Source: Lachnospiraceae bacterium (GTDB taxonomy: Bacteria > Bacillota > Clostridia > Lachnospirales > Lachnospiraceae). Taken from it: a stretch of 64,000 bases of DNA. Below, piece after piece: positions 7,692-16,535 of the stretch; position 1 is the first letter of the stretch, and each line of letters begins with the position of its first letter. Below the pieces are notes generated by a model. It was not told where the DNA came from, did not search any database, and saw only the letters and a list, made by a program, of their open reading frames with translations. A program made the translations under genes and the position numbers. The stretch is from positions 56,971 through 120,970 of the forward strand of contig JAFTXG010000003.1 of assembly GCA_017461725.1 (NCBI GenBank), written 5' to 3'.

Positions 7692-9739
7692 AGATGAGGA
7701 TTAAGATAAAATCATTTATTTTGAGAAGAAACAAGGAAAGGAACGATACGACAACAGAGAGAAATGCCATGAAAAAACGTCCAAAAGTCTACCGATTTCT
7801 GGCCTGTCATATCACAGCCCTGGCGCTGGCACTGTGGTTTTTTGCCACGGCGCTGCTGACCTGGGCGGTGGCGAAGGATATGTATCATCAGGTAGAGGCA
7901 GGCGCCACCGAATACGCCTATCAATACCGTATTCGCCGCGACTCCAACGAATTTCCGGAGCTTCCCGGTGCCATGGAATCCGTCATGATCAGTGACCTGG
8001 GGGTTCCTTATTACGCGATCCATCTCCGTCAGCTGCTCCCCATTGTACTTCCTCAAACGCCGCAAAAAGGAATGAGTTCCGATCAGTGGTTTTGGGGGAA
8101 ATGGGATCTGGTCTACGGATTTGAACCGGCAGTCCTCTATGCGGATCACAGCGACGGGTCTATCCTTACCAGCGGAAATTATCTGAATTTCTCCTACACC
8201 ACTGATGAAGAATGGAACTCGGGCGACACCGCAACACTTGGAATGGCTTACATTGACCTTAATGATCTGGATGGCGGCCTCGAAGCTCTGGGGCATTTGA
8301 TCAATGACTTTCCTGGCGGAAGTATAGGGATCAGCTATTATACAACGTTGGCCCGTCTGGAAGGCTATTTTGAGGGAAATGAATTTCATCCGGTCACCAT
8401 TGATCGGGGACACTGCTATTCCGACTGGGGTGAGGACGTTAGGGACCTGGACAGCTTAAATGCCCTTGATCATCAGAATAAAGTGGAGTGGACCAACCTG
8501 TTTACTCTTAAAAACGCTCCCTCCCGCCCTACGCAGACCATATACGCCTGGGAGCTTTCCGGCATTCTCAGCGACTATGATCCGGTGACGCTCAATGGGA
8601 CTACCTACGACAGCCTGCCACAGCTTCTGGAGGTGCAGTACAATGATCCGGAAACATTCTATCAGAAAGATAATAACCTTTTGGAATCTGTGTTTATCCG
8701 AAGGCGCTTTAACGCAGAGGATTCCTACGGAACCTTTGATTTTCTGTTAGCCGTTCGCTGCTGGCCCCTGGGCTATGCCGTTCTCCGCCTGATCCCGGCC
8801 TATCTGTTATCCTTTATATTAGTATTCATTGCCATCCGCTTGATTCTGTGGAAAATCAGAATCGTTGTCACCGAGCCATTAGCCTATCTGGCGGATGCGC
8901 TGGAGAACGGCATTCATATTTATCCGCTCTCCCCCAGCGATGAAATCTGCCGCGTGGAAGCCTGTGTGGCAGATGCCCGACAAAAGGAAGCTGAAACCCG
9001 CAATGAGATCGCGCAATTGAAAACCGCCCTGAATTTTGCCCGCAACGCCGAGGAAAACCGCCGCCAGCTCATCTCCAATATCACCCACGAGCTGAAGACC
9101 CCTCTGGCGGTCATCCACAGCTATGCAGAAGGGCTACAGGCCGGCATTGCCGCAGACAAGCAGGAGCGCTACCTCTCCGTCATTCTGGATGAGACTGAGC
9201 GGATGGATGCCATGGTGCTTCAGATGCTGGATCTGTCCCGCCTGGAGGCCGGCAAGGTCCGCCTCGCCGCAGACCAGTTCTCCCTGCTGCAGCTGACTCA
9301 GTCCGTGGCAGAAAAACTAGCGCCCATGCTGGAGGTCAAGGAACTGACGCTGTCCTACGGATTGACGGAGGATTTCCTGATCACCGCCGACGAGGGGCGC
9401 ATCCGGCAAGTGCTCACCAATCTGCTCAGCAACGCCCTGAAATACACCGACGCCGGCGGAAGGATTCTGATCAACGTTTACGTGCAGGGCCGCAACGCCC
9501 GATTCTCCATCATCAACACCGCCGACCATCTGCCTGCTGTGGCGCTCTCAAAGATCTGGGACAGCTTTTATCGGGTGGATGCCTCCCGGACGGAGCCCGG
9601 GACCGGTCTGGGTCTGACCCTGGTCAAGAGTATCGTGGAGCTCCATCAAGGCAGCTGTTACGTGCGCAACACCGTTGACAAGACCGTCGATCCGGCTCAG
9701 AGTGCGGTGGAGTTCGGCTTCAGCATTCCCCTCAGATAG
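7688..9739 (+). CDS. Membrane sensor histidine kinase, partner of the OmpR regulator
   Basis: A 683-residue kinase. One membrane helix lies near residues 36-62 and a second near 360-385, enclosing a roughly 300-residue extracytoplasmic sensor region that is not recognised. A linker/HAMP-like segment follows, then the HisKA motif ISNITHELKTPLAVIHS with the phosphorylated His, and the ATPase boxes NLLSNALKY and GTGLGLTLVKSIVELH. The GTG start at 7688 overlaps the regulator's stop; an in-frame ATG at 7694 is an alternative. The large extracellular domain suggests an envelope or extracellular ligand signal, which is inference. Confidence 0.9.
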   Translation: MKMRIKIKSFILRRNKERNDTTTERNAMKKRPKVYRFLACHITALALALWFFATALLTWAVAKDMYHQVEAGATEYAYQYRIRRDSNEFPELPGAMESVMISDLGVPYYAIHLRQLLPIVLPQTPQKGMSSDQWFWGKWDLVYGFEPAVLYADHSDGSILTSGNYLNFSYTTDEEWNSGDTATLGMAYIDLNDLDGGLEALGHLINDFPGGSIGISYYTTLARLEGYFEGNEFHPVTIDRGHCYSDWGEDVRDLDSLNALDHQNKVEWTNLFTLKNAPSRPTQTIYAWELSGILSDYDPVTLNGTTYDSLPQLLEVQYNDPETFYQKDNNLLESVFIRRRFNAEDSYGTFDFLLAVRCWPLGYAVLRLIPAYLLSFILVFIAIRLILWKIRIVVTEPLAYLADALENGIHIYPLSPSDEICRVEACVADARQKEAETRNEIAQLKTALNFARNAEENRRQLISNITHELKTPLAVIHSYAEGLQAGIAADKQERYLSVILDETERMDAMVLQMLDLSRLEAGKVRLAADQFSLLQLTQSVAEKLAPMLEVKELTLSYGLTEDFLITADEGRIRQVLTNLLSNALKYTDAGGRILINVYVQGRNARFSIINTADHLPAVALSKIWDSFYRVDASRTEPGTGLGLTLVKSIVELHQGSCYVRNTVDKTVDPAQSAVEFGFSIPLR

Positions 9740-9819
9740 CATTCTCGGACAATCCGGTTCGACGTCAACGGATTTTCCCGAATTTTCATTGCCCACAACC
9801 AGAAACCGTGCTAAAATAT

Positions 9820-9871
9820 TTACCGTCGGCAGAGAGCTTGCGCACTGCATTCTCTCTCCGACGGTAATTTT
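9820..9871 (+). terminator. Terminator or attenuator between kinase and hydrolase genes
   Basis: TTACCGTCGG plus CAGAGAG (9820-9836) pairs with CTCTCTCCGACGGTAA (9852-9867), followed by TTTTACG. It lies 81 bases after the kinase stop and 23 before the hydrolase start, so it either ends the two-component unit or attenuates read-through. Confidence 0.7.
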
Positions 9872-9893
9872 ACGCTTTTCAGGAGACAGCACC

Positions 9894-10841
9894 ATGAAAT
9901 TTTTCTTGATCCTACTCTGTGCTCTGGCCGTGATCGGGCTGTTAATTATACTGATCGCTTATCTCTGCTTTCGCATTGCCTTCTATGCGCCGCGAAAGCC
10001 CCTGGACCTCGACCTGATCGAGACGCCCGACGGGGAAATCTACGACCCTTACCGGGAAAATATGATCAAATGGACTAAGGAAGCCCGGGCGATGCCCCGC
10101 GAAAACTTCTCCATCACTTCCTTTGACGGGCTGCGCCTCTGCGCCAAGTACTACGAGTACGCTCCCGGAGCGCCCATTGAGCTGATGTTCCACGGCTACC
10201 GCGGTACCTCAGAGAAGGATCTGTCCGGCGGTGTACAGCGCTGCCGCAAGCTGGGCCACAGCGCGTTCATCGTTGACCAGCGCTGCAGCCGGGAGAGCGA
10301 GGGCAATGTGATCACCTTCGGCATCAAAGAACACAGGGACTGTCTGGCCTGGGTGGATTTCATGGTGAATCACTTCGGCCCGGACGTGCAGATCATTCTG
10401 TGCGGCATCTCCATGGGTGCGGCCACCGTCATGATGGCTGCCGGTGAGCCCTTGCCGAAAAACGTGATCGGCGTTCTGGCCGACTGCGGCTACTCCTCCG
10501 CAAAAGACATCATGAAAGTCGTTATCCGCAAAATGGGTCTGCCCGCCGCTCTCAGTTATCCCTTCGTCAAGCTGGGGGCAAGACTGTTCGGGCATTTCGA
10601 TCTGGAAGAGACATCCCCCGAGGAGGCATTGAAGCGCGCCTCCGTCCCGGTGATCTTCTTCCACGGAGAGAACGACGACTATGTTCCCTGCGAGATGAGC
10701 CGAATCAATTGCGAGGCCTGCGCCTCCGAGAAAAAAATGCTGGTGACCGTTCCCGGAGCAGGGCATGGGCTGAGCTATCCGGTGGCGCCGGAGCGATATC
10801 TGGGGGCGCTGAGAGAATTCTTCCCCTGCGGACCTACTTGA
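9894..10841 (+). CDS. Membrane-anchored alpha/beta hydrolase
   Basis: A 315-residue protein with an N-terminal hydrophobic helix (residues 2-26) that would anchor it in the membrane, followed by an alpha/beta hydrolase domain. The nucleophile elbow is CGISMGAATVM (Ser near residue 177), the oxyanion-region motif is HGYRGTS, the acid is in HGENDDYVP, and the catalytic His is in GAGHGLSYP. The family contains esterases and peptidases; the substrate is unknown. The start was set at the ATG at 9894 because AGGAGA precedes it; the longer open frame upstream runs through the terminator hairpin and is not credible. Confidence 0.85.
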   Translation: MKFFLILLCALAVIGLLIILIAYLCFRIAFYAPRKPLDLDLIETPDGEIYDPYRENMIKWTKEARAMPRENFSITSFDGLRLCAKYYEYAPGAPIELMFHGYRGTSEKDLSGGVQRCRKLGHSAFIVDQRCSRESEGNVITFGIKEHRDCLAWVDFMVNHFGPDVQIILCGISMGAATVMMAAGEPLPKNVIGVLADCGYSSAKDIMKVVIRKMGLPAALSYPFVKLGARLFGHFDLEETSPEEALKRASVPVIFFHGENDDYVPCEMSRINCEACASEKKMLVTVPGAGHGLSYPVAPERYLGALREFFPCGPT

Positions 10842-10919
10842 ATTAGCATCCGCTGCGAGACGGAGCGGAGCGAGAGCGCGTTTTTCGGGTTTACCTATTT
10901 TCAGTCCTCTCTAACATCG

Positions 10920-10958
10920 AAATGAGCCGCCGTACTCATGTACAGCAGCTCATTTTGA
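10920..10958. terminator. Terminator between convergent hydrolase and ParB/BMP genes
   Basis: AAATGAGC (10920-10927) pairs with GCTCATTT (10948-10955), followed by TTGATT on the plus strand. It sits between the two convergent genes. Confidence 0.6.
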
Positions 10959-12902
10959 TTACAGCAGGGCATTTCCACCCTTATCCACCGTCACCGCATA
11001 CAGCCCCTTCAGCATAACCACCGGCTGTATCTCCTCCCGCAGTTCATCCACGGTGGGGATGTGCCCAACCACGTTGTCCACCAGCCAGTCCATGCGCATG
11101 ATGTCCTCCGGCTTCATGGTCTCGGAGGCATCATAATGGACTCTTCCGCCCTGCTGAATGAGAGGTCCGGTGAACGGGTGAAACGCCCCGGAGACGATAT
11201 GTTGTCTCGTCAGATCGATCAGCTTGCGCGTCCCGGCGGGAAGCTCATCGGAACAGATCACATCGATCACCCCGGCGGACATGCCCCACCAGTAATTGAT
11301 CGCCTTCTTCTCCGCCGACTCCTCCGCCTTCCAGGAGCCTTTCAGAATGCCCTTCACGATCTTCTCATAAAAGACTCCCCAGCGATACTCCGGTGCCGCC
11401 AGCATCCTTTTCTCGGAATTGATATAGTGATACAGGCCAAAATGGCCGATCTCATCCCGCGGTGCCACCACATCCTGCTCAAAGATACAGGAAATCTCCT
11501 GCTCCCAGAAATACTTCTCCATGTCGTAATCTTTGGCCGTGGACCAGGTCAGATATACCTTCGCATAGGGATTCACCATCTTTGCGCCCAGCGCAAAGGC
11601 ATTGATCCCGGCGGCCACGCCAAACAGCGGGTAGTCCGCCACGAAACCGATCTTATCGTTGGTGCACATAGCTCCCGCGATCATGCCGGTCAGGAAGCTG
11701 GCCTCATACATTCTCGCATAGTAGGCGCGGACTGAATGATGGGGCGAATTCAGTGCACAGTTTAAGATGATCACATCCGGATATTCCACCGCTGTTTTCA
11801 GACAAGCCTTCATCATTCTGGGGTTGACCGTGAAGATAATATCGCAGCCCTCCTCGCAGACATTTCTCAGCACCTGTTCTGTATATTTGCCCGCAGTGTC
11901 TGTCATGTAGACCCGGGTTTCGATGGTGTCGCCAAACACCTGCTTCAAATGAAGCCGTCCCTGCTCGTGGCCGTACAGCCAGCTGGAAGCCTTCAGCTCC
12001 TCGCTGTAGACAAAGGCAATCCTCTTCCTTTTCTGAGGAATAATCCTGTTGATCACTGTCTCCGTCACAGTGGCCTTCTTCTCCGTCGGGTCCATGGAGA
12101 CCTCCACGGAGTCCTCGTCGCCGAACAGCTCAATCTCCGTCTTCATCTTGGCGAGCTTTTCTTTTACTTCCGCCTCGGTATCATCCCAGGACTGCTCATA
12201 AGGGTACAATGCCAGATACAAAAGCATCGCATCCCCACAGGTCACCCGGGCTATCCGCTGACCCTTGATATCGATAAACGCCCGCTCAAAATTCGCATAA
12301 AAAAACGAGAACCGACGGCGCTCCTCCTCCGTCCACACATCCTCCTGGTTTTTCCCCACTTCCGTCAGGAGTTTCGCATATCTGCCCTTCTTAGAAAACA
12401 GGACATAGTCAATGTGTGTCAGCGCATAAAAATCCATGTACTCGTAATAGATCTGATTCGCCGGCTCATCGCTACGCCTGGGAACCTTTCTGGTCACATC
12501 CGCCAGAATCGTGGGGTTATTCACATACTTCAGTACGCTGACCCGCTTATTTCCCTCCAGCACATAGTACCGGTTCATGTACTCATAGACCTTCACCGCA
12601 TCGCGGATGCCCTCCTCCATCTGTGCGTCGCACAAGCTGGACCATTTATAGGCAAACTCCGTCCCCGCCTCCAGAAGCGGCATAAAATTAGGCGCGAATG
12701 CCTGCGTCCGACCGGCAGTGGCGGTACCGACCACCTGATTTAAGGGAATCTCACTGGTTCCCAACTGAGTCTCCCGTTCTATTTCTGTCTGTGTAAGTAT
12801 CTCATCCAATACCGGCAGATAGGGATTTTTGCCCTCGGCGATCGCTGCCCGATGGGCCTTCGCTCCCAGCTTCTGCGCTTTTACATAATCTTCAAATGCC
12901 AT
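10959..12902 (-). CDS. ParB-like domain fused to a BMP-type ligand-binding domain, cytoplasmic
   Basis: A 647-residue protein with no signal peptide or lipobox. The N-terminal part carries a ParB/sulfiredoxin-like motif (YYVLEGNKRVSVLKY, about 112-126). The C-terminal 350 residues resemble the BMP/PnrA family of purine-nucleoside or sugar binding proteins (from KRIAFVYSEE through IIFTVNPRMM and IGFVADYPLFG). BMP proteins are normally exported lipoproteins of ABC transporters; here the domain must work inside the cell, perhaps as a ligand sensor attached to a nucleotide- or DNA-binding module. The start at 12902 has a perfect AAAGGAGG. It stands alone between convergent and codirectional units. 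Function is not established. Confidence 0.75.
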   Translation of the reverse strand: MAFEDYVKAQKLGAKAHRAAIAEGKNPYLPVLDEILTQTEIERETQLGTSEIPLNQVVGTATAGRTQAFAPNFMPLLEAGTEFAYKWSSLCDAQMEEGIRDAVKVYEYMNRYYVLEGNKRVSVLKYVNNPTILADVTRKVPRRSDEPANQIYYEYMDFYALTHIDYVLFSKKGRYAKLLTEVGKNQEDVWTEEERRRFSFFYANFERAFIDIKGQRIARVTCGDAMLLYLALYPYEQSWDDTEAEVKEKLAKMKTEIELFGDEDSVEVSMDPTEKKATVTETVINRIIPQKRKRIAFVYSEELKASSWLYGHEQGRLHLKQVFGDTIETRVYMTDTAGKYTEQVLRNVCEEGCDIIFTVNPRMMKACLKTAVEYPDVIILNCALNSPHHSVRAYYARMYEASFLTGMIAGAMCTNDKIGFVADYPLFGVAAGINAFALGAKMVNPYAKVYLTWSTAKDYDMEKYFWEQEISCIFEQDVVAPRDEIGHFGLYHYINSEKRMLAAPEYRWGVFYEKIVKGILKGSWKAEESAEKKAINYWWGMSAGVIDVICSDELPAGTRKLIDLTRQHIVSGAFHPFTGPLIQQGGRVHYDASETMKPEDIMRMDWLVDNVVGHIPTVDELREEIQPVVMLKGLYAVTVDKGGNALL

Positions 12903-12939
12903 AAAGAGCCTCCTTTCCGGTGACAATGCTCTTTTCCTG

Positions 12940-12969
12940 ATTATATCATGATTCTTACAGAGGTGACAA
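12940..12969 (-). promoter_or_regulatory. Promoter of the ParB/BMP gene
   Basis: On the minus strand: TTGTCA, an 18-bp spacer, and TATAAT with an extended TG element (TGATATAAT). Confidence 0.65.
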
Positions 12970-13100
12970 CCCGGATTTTTTTCACTGTCTGTTTTTCACA
13001 GGTGAGTTCTGCCGAATTGGACATAGCAAAATTGATATTGGATGCATATGGCAATCAATTACACTGATAATTCATTATGTTCGGTGCGATATATCACGCA

Positions 13101-13142
13101 AAACAGGCGACCCTCCATATTCCTGGAAGATCGCCTGTTTTC
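13101..13142 (-). terminator. Terminator of the amino-acid ABC transporter operon
   Basis: ACAGGCGA (13103-13110) pairs with TCGCCTGT (13131-13138), with T-rich flanks on both strands. It follows the last gene of the operon by about 90 bases. The remainder of the 331-base gap 12903-13233 holds only the ParB/BMP promoter and this hairpin. Confidence 0.75.
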
Positions 13143-13233
13143 GCTTATCCATTTCTCTTATCCATTTTTCTTTCGTCTTTTATTTCTCTGTCGAAGTTCC
13201 CGATTTCTTCATTCATCATTCTTCAAGACACAT

Positions 13234-14031
13234 CTACTTGGACAGAATCACCTTGTCATCCCCCATCGCACTGCCGCTGGCCTGCTCAAACAGTCCCAGC
13301 AGCTGGCTGATGGTCAGCTTCTTCTTTTCCTCGCCGGACACATCCACCACGATATGTCCCTCGTGCATCATAATCAGACGGTTTCCGTAAGCGATGGCAT
13401 CGTGCATATTGTGGGTGATCATCAACGTAGTCAACTTGTTTTCGGTGACCAGCTTATCGGTGATCTCCAGCACCTTGGCCGCTGTCTTGGGATCCAGCGC
13501 CGCCGTGTGCTCATCCAAAAGCAGCAGCTTCGGGCGGTTCAGGGTAGCCATCAGCAGGGTGACCGCCTGTCGCTGACCGCCGGAAAGCAATCCGACCTTA
13601 CAGGAAAGTCTGCTCTCCAACCCCAGCTCGAGGGTGGCAAGAAGCTCCCTGTATTGTTCGCGCTCCGCCTTTCGGATACCCCAGACCAGTTTTCGCCTGG
13701 TTCCGCGTCTGGCTGCGATAGAAAGATTCTCAGCAATCTCCATGTCGGGAGAAGTTCCCTTCATGGGGTCCTGGAACACGCGTCCCAGGAATTTCGCCCG
13801 TTTATGCTCAGGCATATTTGTCACATCCACGCCGTCGATCTCGATGGTGCCATAGTCCGGTTTCCACACGCCGGCGATAGCGTTGAGCATGGTGGATTTT
13901 CCCGCTCCGTTACCGCCGATGACAGTGACGAAATCGCCATCCTCAATGGTCAGATTCAGTCCGGTCAAGGCCATTTTTTCATTCACGGTTCCGGGGTTAA
14001 AGGTTTTCTGCAAATCGGTAATCTTAAGCAT
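13234..14031 (-). CDS. ABC transporter ATP-binding protein, COG1101 type
   Basis: A 265-residue ATPase of the family that pairs with COG4120 permeases and COG2984 binding proteins (TrpXYZ-like). Walker A is GGNGAGKST (near residue 38), the ABC signature is LLSGGQRQAVTLLMA, and Walker B is LLLLDEHTAALD. It energises uptake from the inner membrane face. The start at 14031 is chosen because GGGAGG precedes it by eight bases; it overlaps the permease stop by eight bases, showing coupling. An ATG 18 bases upstream lacks a site. The T-box upstream of the operon suggests the cargo. Confidence 0.9.
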   Translation of the reverse strand: MLKITDLQKTFNPGTVNEKMALTGLNLTIEDGDFVTVIGGNGAGKSTMLNAIAGVWKPDYGTIEIDGVDVTNMPEHKRAKFLGRVFQDPMKGTSPDMEIAENLSIAARRGTRRKLVWGIRKAEREQYRELLATLELGLESRLSCKVGLLSGGQRQAVTLLMATLNRPKLLLLDEHTAALDPKTAAKVLEITDKLVTENKLTTLMITHNMHDAIAYGNRLIMMHEGHIVVDVSGEEKKKLTISQLLGLFEQASGSAMGDDKVILSK

Positions 14032-14962
14032 TCGCGTCACCTCCCTCATTGCTCGCCGCAGGAGGCGTTGTCTGAATACGCGCCGGCGTTTGCTTCTTGA
14101 AATACTCGTTCTTCAGATAAGGCACCGCCAAAAACAGCGCCACGATAATCGCTGACAGCATCTTCAGATAGTCTGTCTTCAAGCCGAGAAGCACCACAAA
14201 ATTGTAGACCACGTAATAGACGATACCGCCGCCGATCACGCCGATCAGGCTGACCACAAAGTTGGGCTTGATCTTCATGGAGACCGAGAGGCCGATGAAG
14301 ATCGCCGCCAAACCGATGACGATGGCTCCGCGCCCGTCATTGATGTTTGCAGAGCCCTTATACTGTGCCAGCAATGCTCCCGCCAGCGCAACGATTCCGT
14401 TGGCGATGGCAAGGCCCAGCACCTTGTTGAACTTGACATTGACGCCCTGTGCGCGGCTCATATCCGGATTATCACCGGTGGACTTCAGTGTGAGGCCCAC
14501 CTCCGTATAGAAGAACAGCCACAGGCCGATGATCACCGCCACGATGATCATTCCGGCGGCCACAATTGAACGGGGATTGTTGCTCATATGGACCAGCAAA
14601 GTGTTTGCGCGGGGGTCAATGGCAATCAGGGATTTGCTGCCCAGAATCGACAGATTGACCGAGTACAGGATCAACTGTGTCAAAATTCCGGCCAGGATCG
14701 AGGGGATCCCCAGCGCGGTGTGGAGAAGTCCGGTCAGGATGCCGGTCATCGCGCCCGCCATAAACGCGACCACAACGCTGAGCCACACCGGCGAGCCGTT
14801 CGCCAGCATGACCGCACAGACGCACGCACCGGTGCAGATGGAGCCGTCAACAGTGAGATCGGCAATATCAAGTATTTTGTAGGATATGTAGACACCGATC
14901 GCCATTAATCCCCAGATAAGCCCTTCCGCTATCGCGCCGGGCAATGCATATAAGAAAGCCAT
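14024..14962 (-). CDS. ABC transporter permease, COG4120 type
   Basis: A 312-residue integral membrane protein with about nine hydrophobic helices, related to the permeases of TrpXYZ-like aromatic amino-acid transporters. It is read after the substrate-binding protein and before the ATPase, in the order usual for this family. Characteristic stretches are ADLTVDGSICTGACV near the N-terminus and the conserved loop DNPDMSRAQGVN. The C-terminal tail is hydrophilic and proline/alanine-rich. Regulation is through the T-box upstream of the first gene. Confidence 0.88.
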   Translation of the reverse strand: MAFLYALPGAIAEGLIWGLMAIGVYISYKILDIADLTVDGSICTGACVCAVMLANGSPVWLSVVVAFMAGAMTGILTGLLHTALGIPSILAGILTQLILYSVNLSILGSKSLIAIDPRANTLLVHMSNNPRSIVAAGMIIVAVIIGLWLFFYTEVGLTLKSTGDNPDMSRAQGVNVKFNKVLGLAIANGIVALAGALLAQYKGSANINDGRGAIVIGLAAIFIGLSVSMKIKPNFVVSLIGVIGGGIVYYVVYNFVVLLGLKTDYLKMLSAIIVALFLAVPYLKNEYFKKQTPARIQTTPPAASNEGGDANA

Positions 14963-14983
14963 TGTTCACCTCAACATTTCAGA

Positions 14984-15913
14984 TTAGTTTGCAGGAACGG
15001 TAATCTCCAGCTTCGCGCAGAGCTCCTCATTGTATACCACGGAAGGAATCAGTGTCTTGATCTCAAAATCGGCCGTGGTCTTAGTTCCGAGCAGGATCTC
15101 AGCCGCCATCTTTCCGGTCTCCCAGCCCAGCTCATAGTAGTCGATTGCGAGACTTGCGTAGCAGACAGCTCCGCCATAGCTGGTGTATACAGGAACATTT
15201 TTCTCGGTGCAGATCGTGCCTACGATGGTGTCATTGTCCGCAACCGTGTTGTCGGAAGGAACATAGATGGCCTTGCAGGCATTTGCCGCAGCGGTAACCA
15301 GCGCCTGCAGCTCAGTGGTCTCGGAGAAGGTGTATGCCTCAACGACGATCCCCTCCGCCTCAAACAGGGCCTTAACTGCCTCGTACTGGATCAGGGAGTT
15401 GGACTCATTCGTACAGTAGAGAACGCCGACGGTGTCACCGGCTGCCAGCCCCAGAGTCTCAATCATCATCTGAGCCTGCTCGTCAAAGGGAACCGCATCG
15501 GAGGTACCACTCACGTTGGAGGGAATATTTCCGGAGAAGGTGTCATGGTAATCGGTCACGGAAGTGCCGAGAACGGGGATCGTGGTGGTTGCGTTTGCCG
15601 CTGCCAACAGCGCAGGGGTAGCATTGGCCATGATCAGATCCACCTTCTTTGCGGTGAAGGTGTTGATGACAGTAGTGCAAAGGTTCGCCTCTCCTGCCAC
15701 CTGAGTGTCAAATTCGACGGTCTTTCCGGCCTTTTTCATCTCCTCATTCAGCGCATCGACAAAGCCTTTCGTCGCCTTATCCAGGGACTCATGCTCCATC
15801 AGCTGACAGATCCCGACGGTATAATCGGTTTTCTCACCGCAGCCGGTCATGGCAAGGCAGGAAGCGGCACACAACATCAGTACTAAAACCAAAGATACAA
15901 GCTTTTTCATCAT
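14984..15913 (-). CDS. ABC transporter substrate-binding lipoprotein, COG2984 type
   Basis: A 309-residue lipoprotein. A lysine-rich start and hydrophobic core lead to a lipobox-like MTGC near residue 24, then a type-1 periplasmic-binding fold (VGICQLMEHESLDKATKGF at the start of the mature part). It would capture the ligand outside the membrane for the permease and ATPase downstream. The start at 15913 follows AAGGAGAG; an ATG 33 bases upstream has no site. The family includes tryptophan transport proteins, but the T-box here reads a phenylalanine codon. Confidence 0.9.
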   Translation of the reverse strand: MMKKLVSLVLVLMLCAASCLAMTGCGEKTDYTVGICQLMEHESLDKATKGFVDALNEEMKKAGKTVEFDTQVAGEANLCTTVINTFTAKKVDLIMANATPALLAAANATTTIPVLGTSVTDYHDTFSGNIPSNVSGTSDAVPFDEQAQMMIETLGLAAGDTVGVLYCTNESNSLIQYEAVKALFEAEGIVVEAYTFSETTELQALVTAAANACKAIYVPSDNTVADNDTIVGTICTEKNVPVYTSYGGAVCYASLAIDYYELGWETGKMAAEILLGTKTTADFEIKTLIPSVVYNEELCAKLEITVPAN

Positions 15914-16021
15914 AAACTCTCTCCTTAAAATAAATTTATCATTCACACGGCCCGATGACCGTGAAAATCACCCAAAATCATGATTCCGCAGAGCGCTTTG
16001 ACTTAGGAAAACAAGCTCCCA

Positions 16022-16318
16022 CAAATCAAAAAAGCCCCGCACCTTCCGAACGGAAAGATACAGGGACAGCCAACTCGACCGTGTTACCACTCTGCTTCAC
16101 TCTCTTTTCACAAAAAGAGCCTTACCAGGTGCAAATTACACCCTGCGATATAACGGTCGCTACCGGTAAAGCCTACACAACAAAAATGCCTTCAGCCCAC
16201 AGCTCACAGAAGGAATTCGCCGATCTCCTCGTTACTGCTTCACACCAAACAGCAGCTCTCTGAAACGCCAAAGAAAGGGTACTGGTTTCTGCTCAGACGC
16301 TTTATTTATCAAAGATAA
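16022..16318 (-). promoter_or_regulatory. T-box riboswitch, predicted phenylalanine-specific
   Basis: The leader of the ABC operon has the standard T-box parts on the minus strand. The AGAGAG of stem I is near 16257-16263. The specifier region GAA-UUC-CUUCUG-UGAGC places codon UUC (Phe) at 16213-16215. The T-box motif AGAGTGGTAACACGG is at 16079-16093, and a terminator follows at 16028-16066. The UGGU that would pair with the tRNA 3' end (16086-16089) fits an A discriminator, as in tRNA-Phe. Uncharged tRNA would stabilise the antiterminator and switch the transporter on. A one-base register change would alter the specifier, so the Phe reading is good but not certain. Confidence 0.85.
16028..16066 (-). 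terminator. Regulated terminator of the T-box leader
   Basis: On the minus strand, a stem formed by CCCTGTATCTTTCC and GGAAGGTGCGGGG (with G-U pairs) is followed by CTTTTTTG. This is the usual position directly after the T-box antiterminator. Confidence 0.8.
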
Positions 16319-16322
16319 ACCG

Positions 16323-16351
16323 ATTGTAACGAATGTATGCCCATTTGTCAA
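16323..16351 (-). promoter_or_regulatory. Promoter of the T-box/ABC operon
   Basis: A perfect TTGACA, a 17-bp spacer, and TACAAT on the minus strand, placing the transcript start just before the T-box stem I. Confidence 0.85.
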
Positions 16352-16535
16352 GTTTTTTTGCTTGCTTATGCGAAATATTGCGCTAAATATTTTGGCAGAA
16401 ATATCCAGAAAAAGAAAAAACTGTGCTTGTATTATAATGCAACTATCTGGTAAGATATCCATATATGACAAAACTGTCTATGGCTGCCGATCATACCGTC
16501 GATGGCCAAAGGTACAAACGTTCCAGAGGTACACC

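Noticed and set aside
9675..9893. Extended N-terminus of the alpha/beta hydrolase
   Set aside because: It overlaps the kinase gene and runs through the terminator hairpin, while a good ribosome binding site precedes the ATG at 9894.
16022..16318. Tryptophan-specific T-box
   Set aside because: No UGG is present at the specifier position; the register gives UUC.
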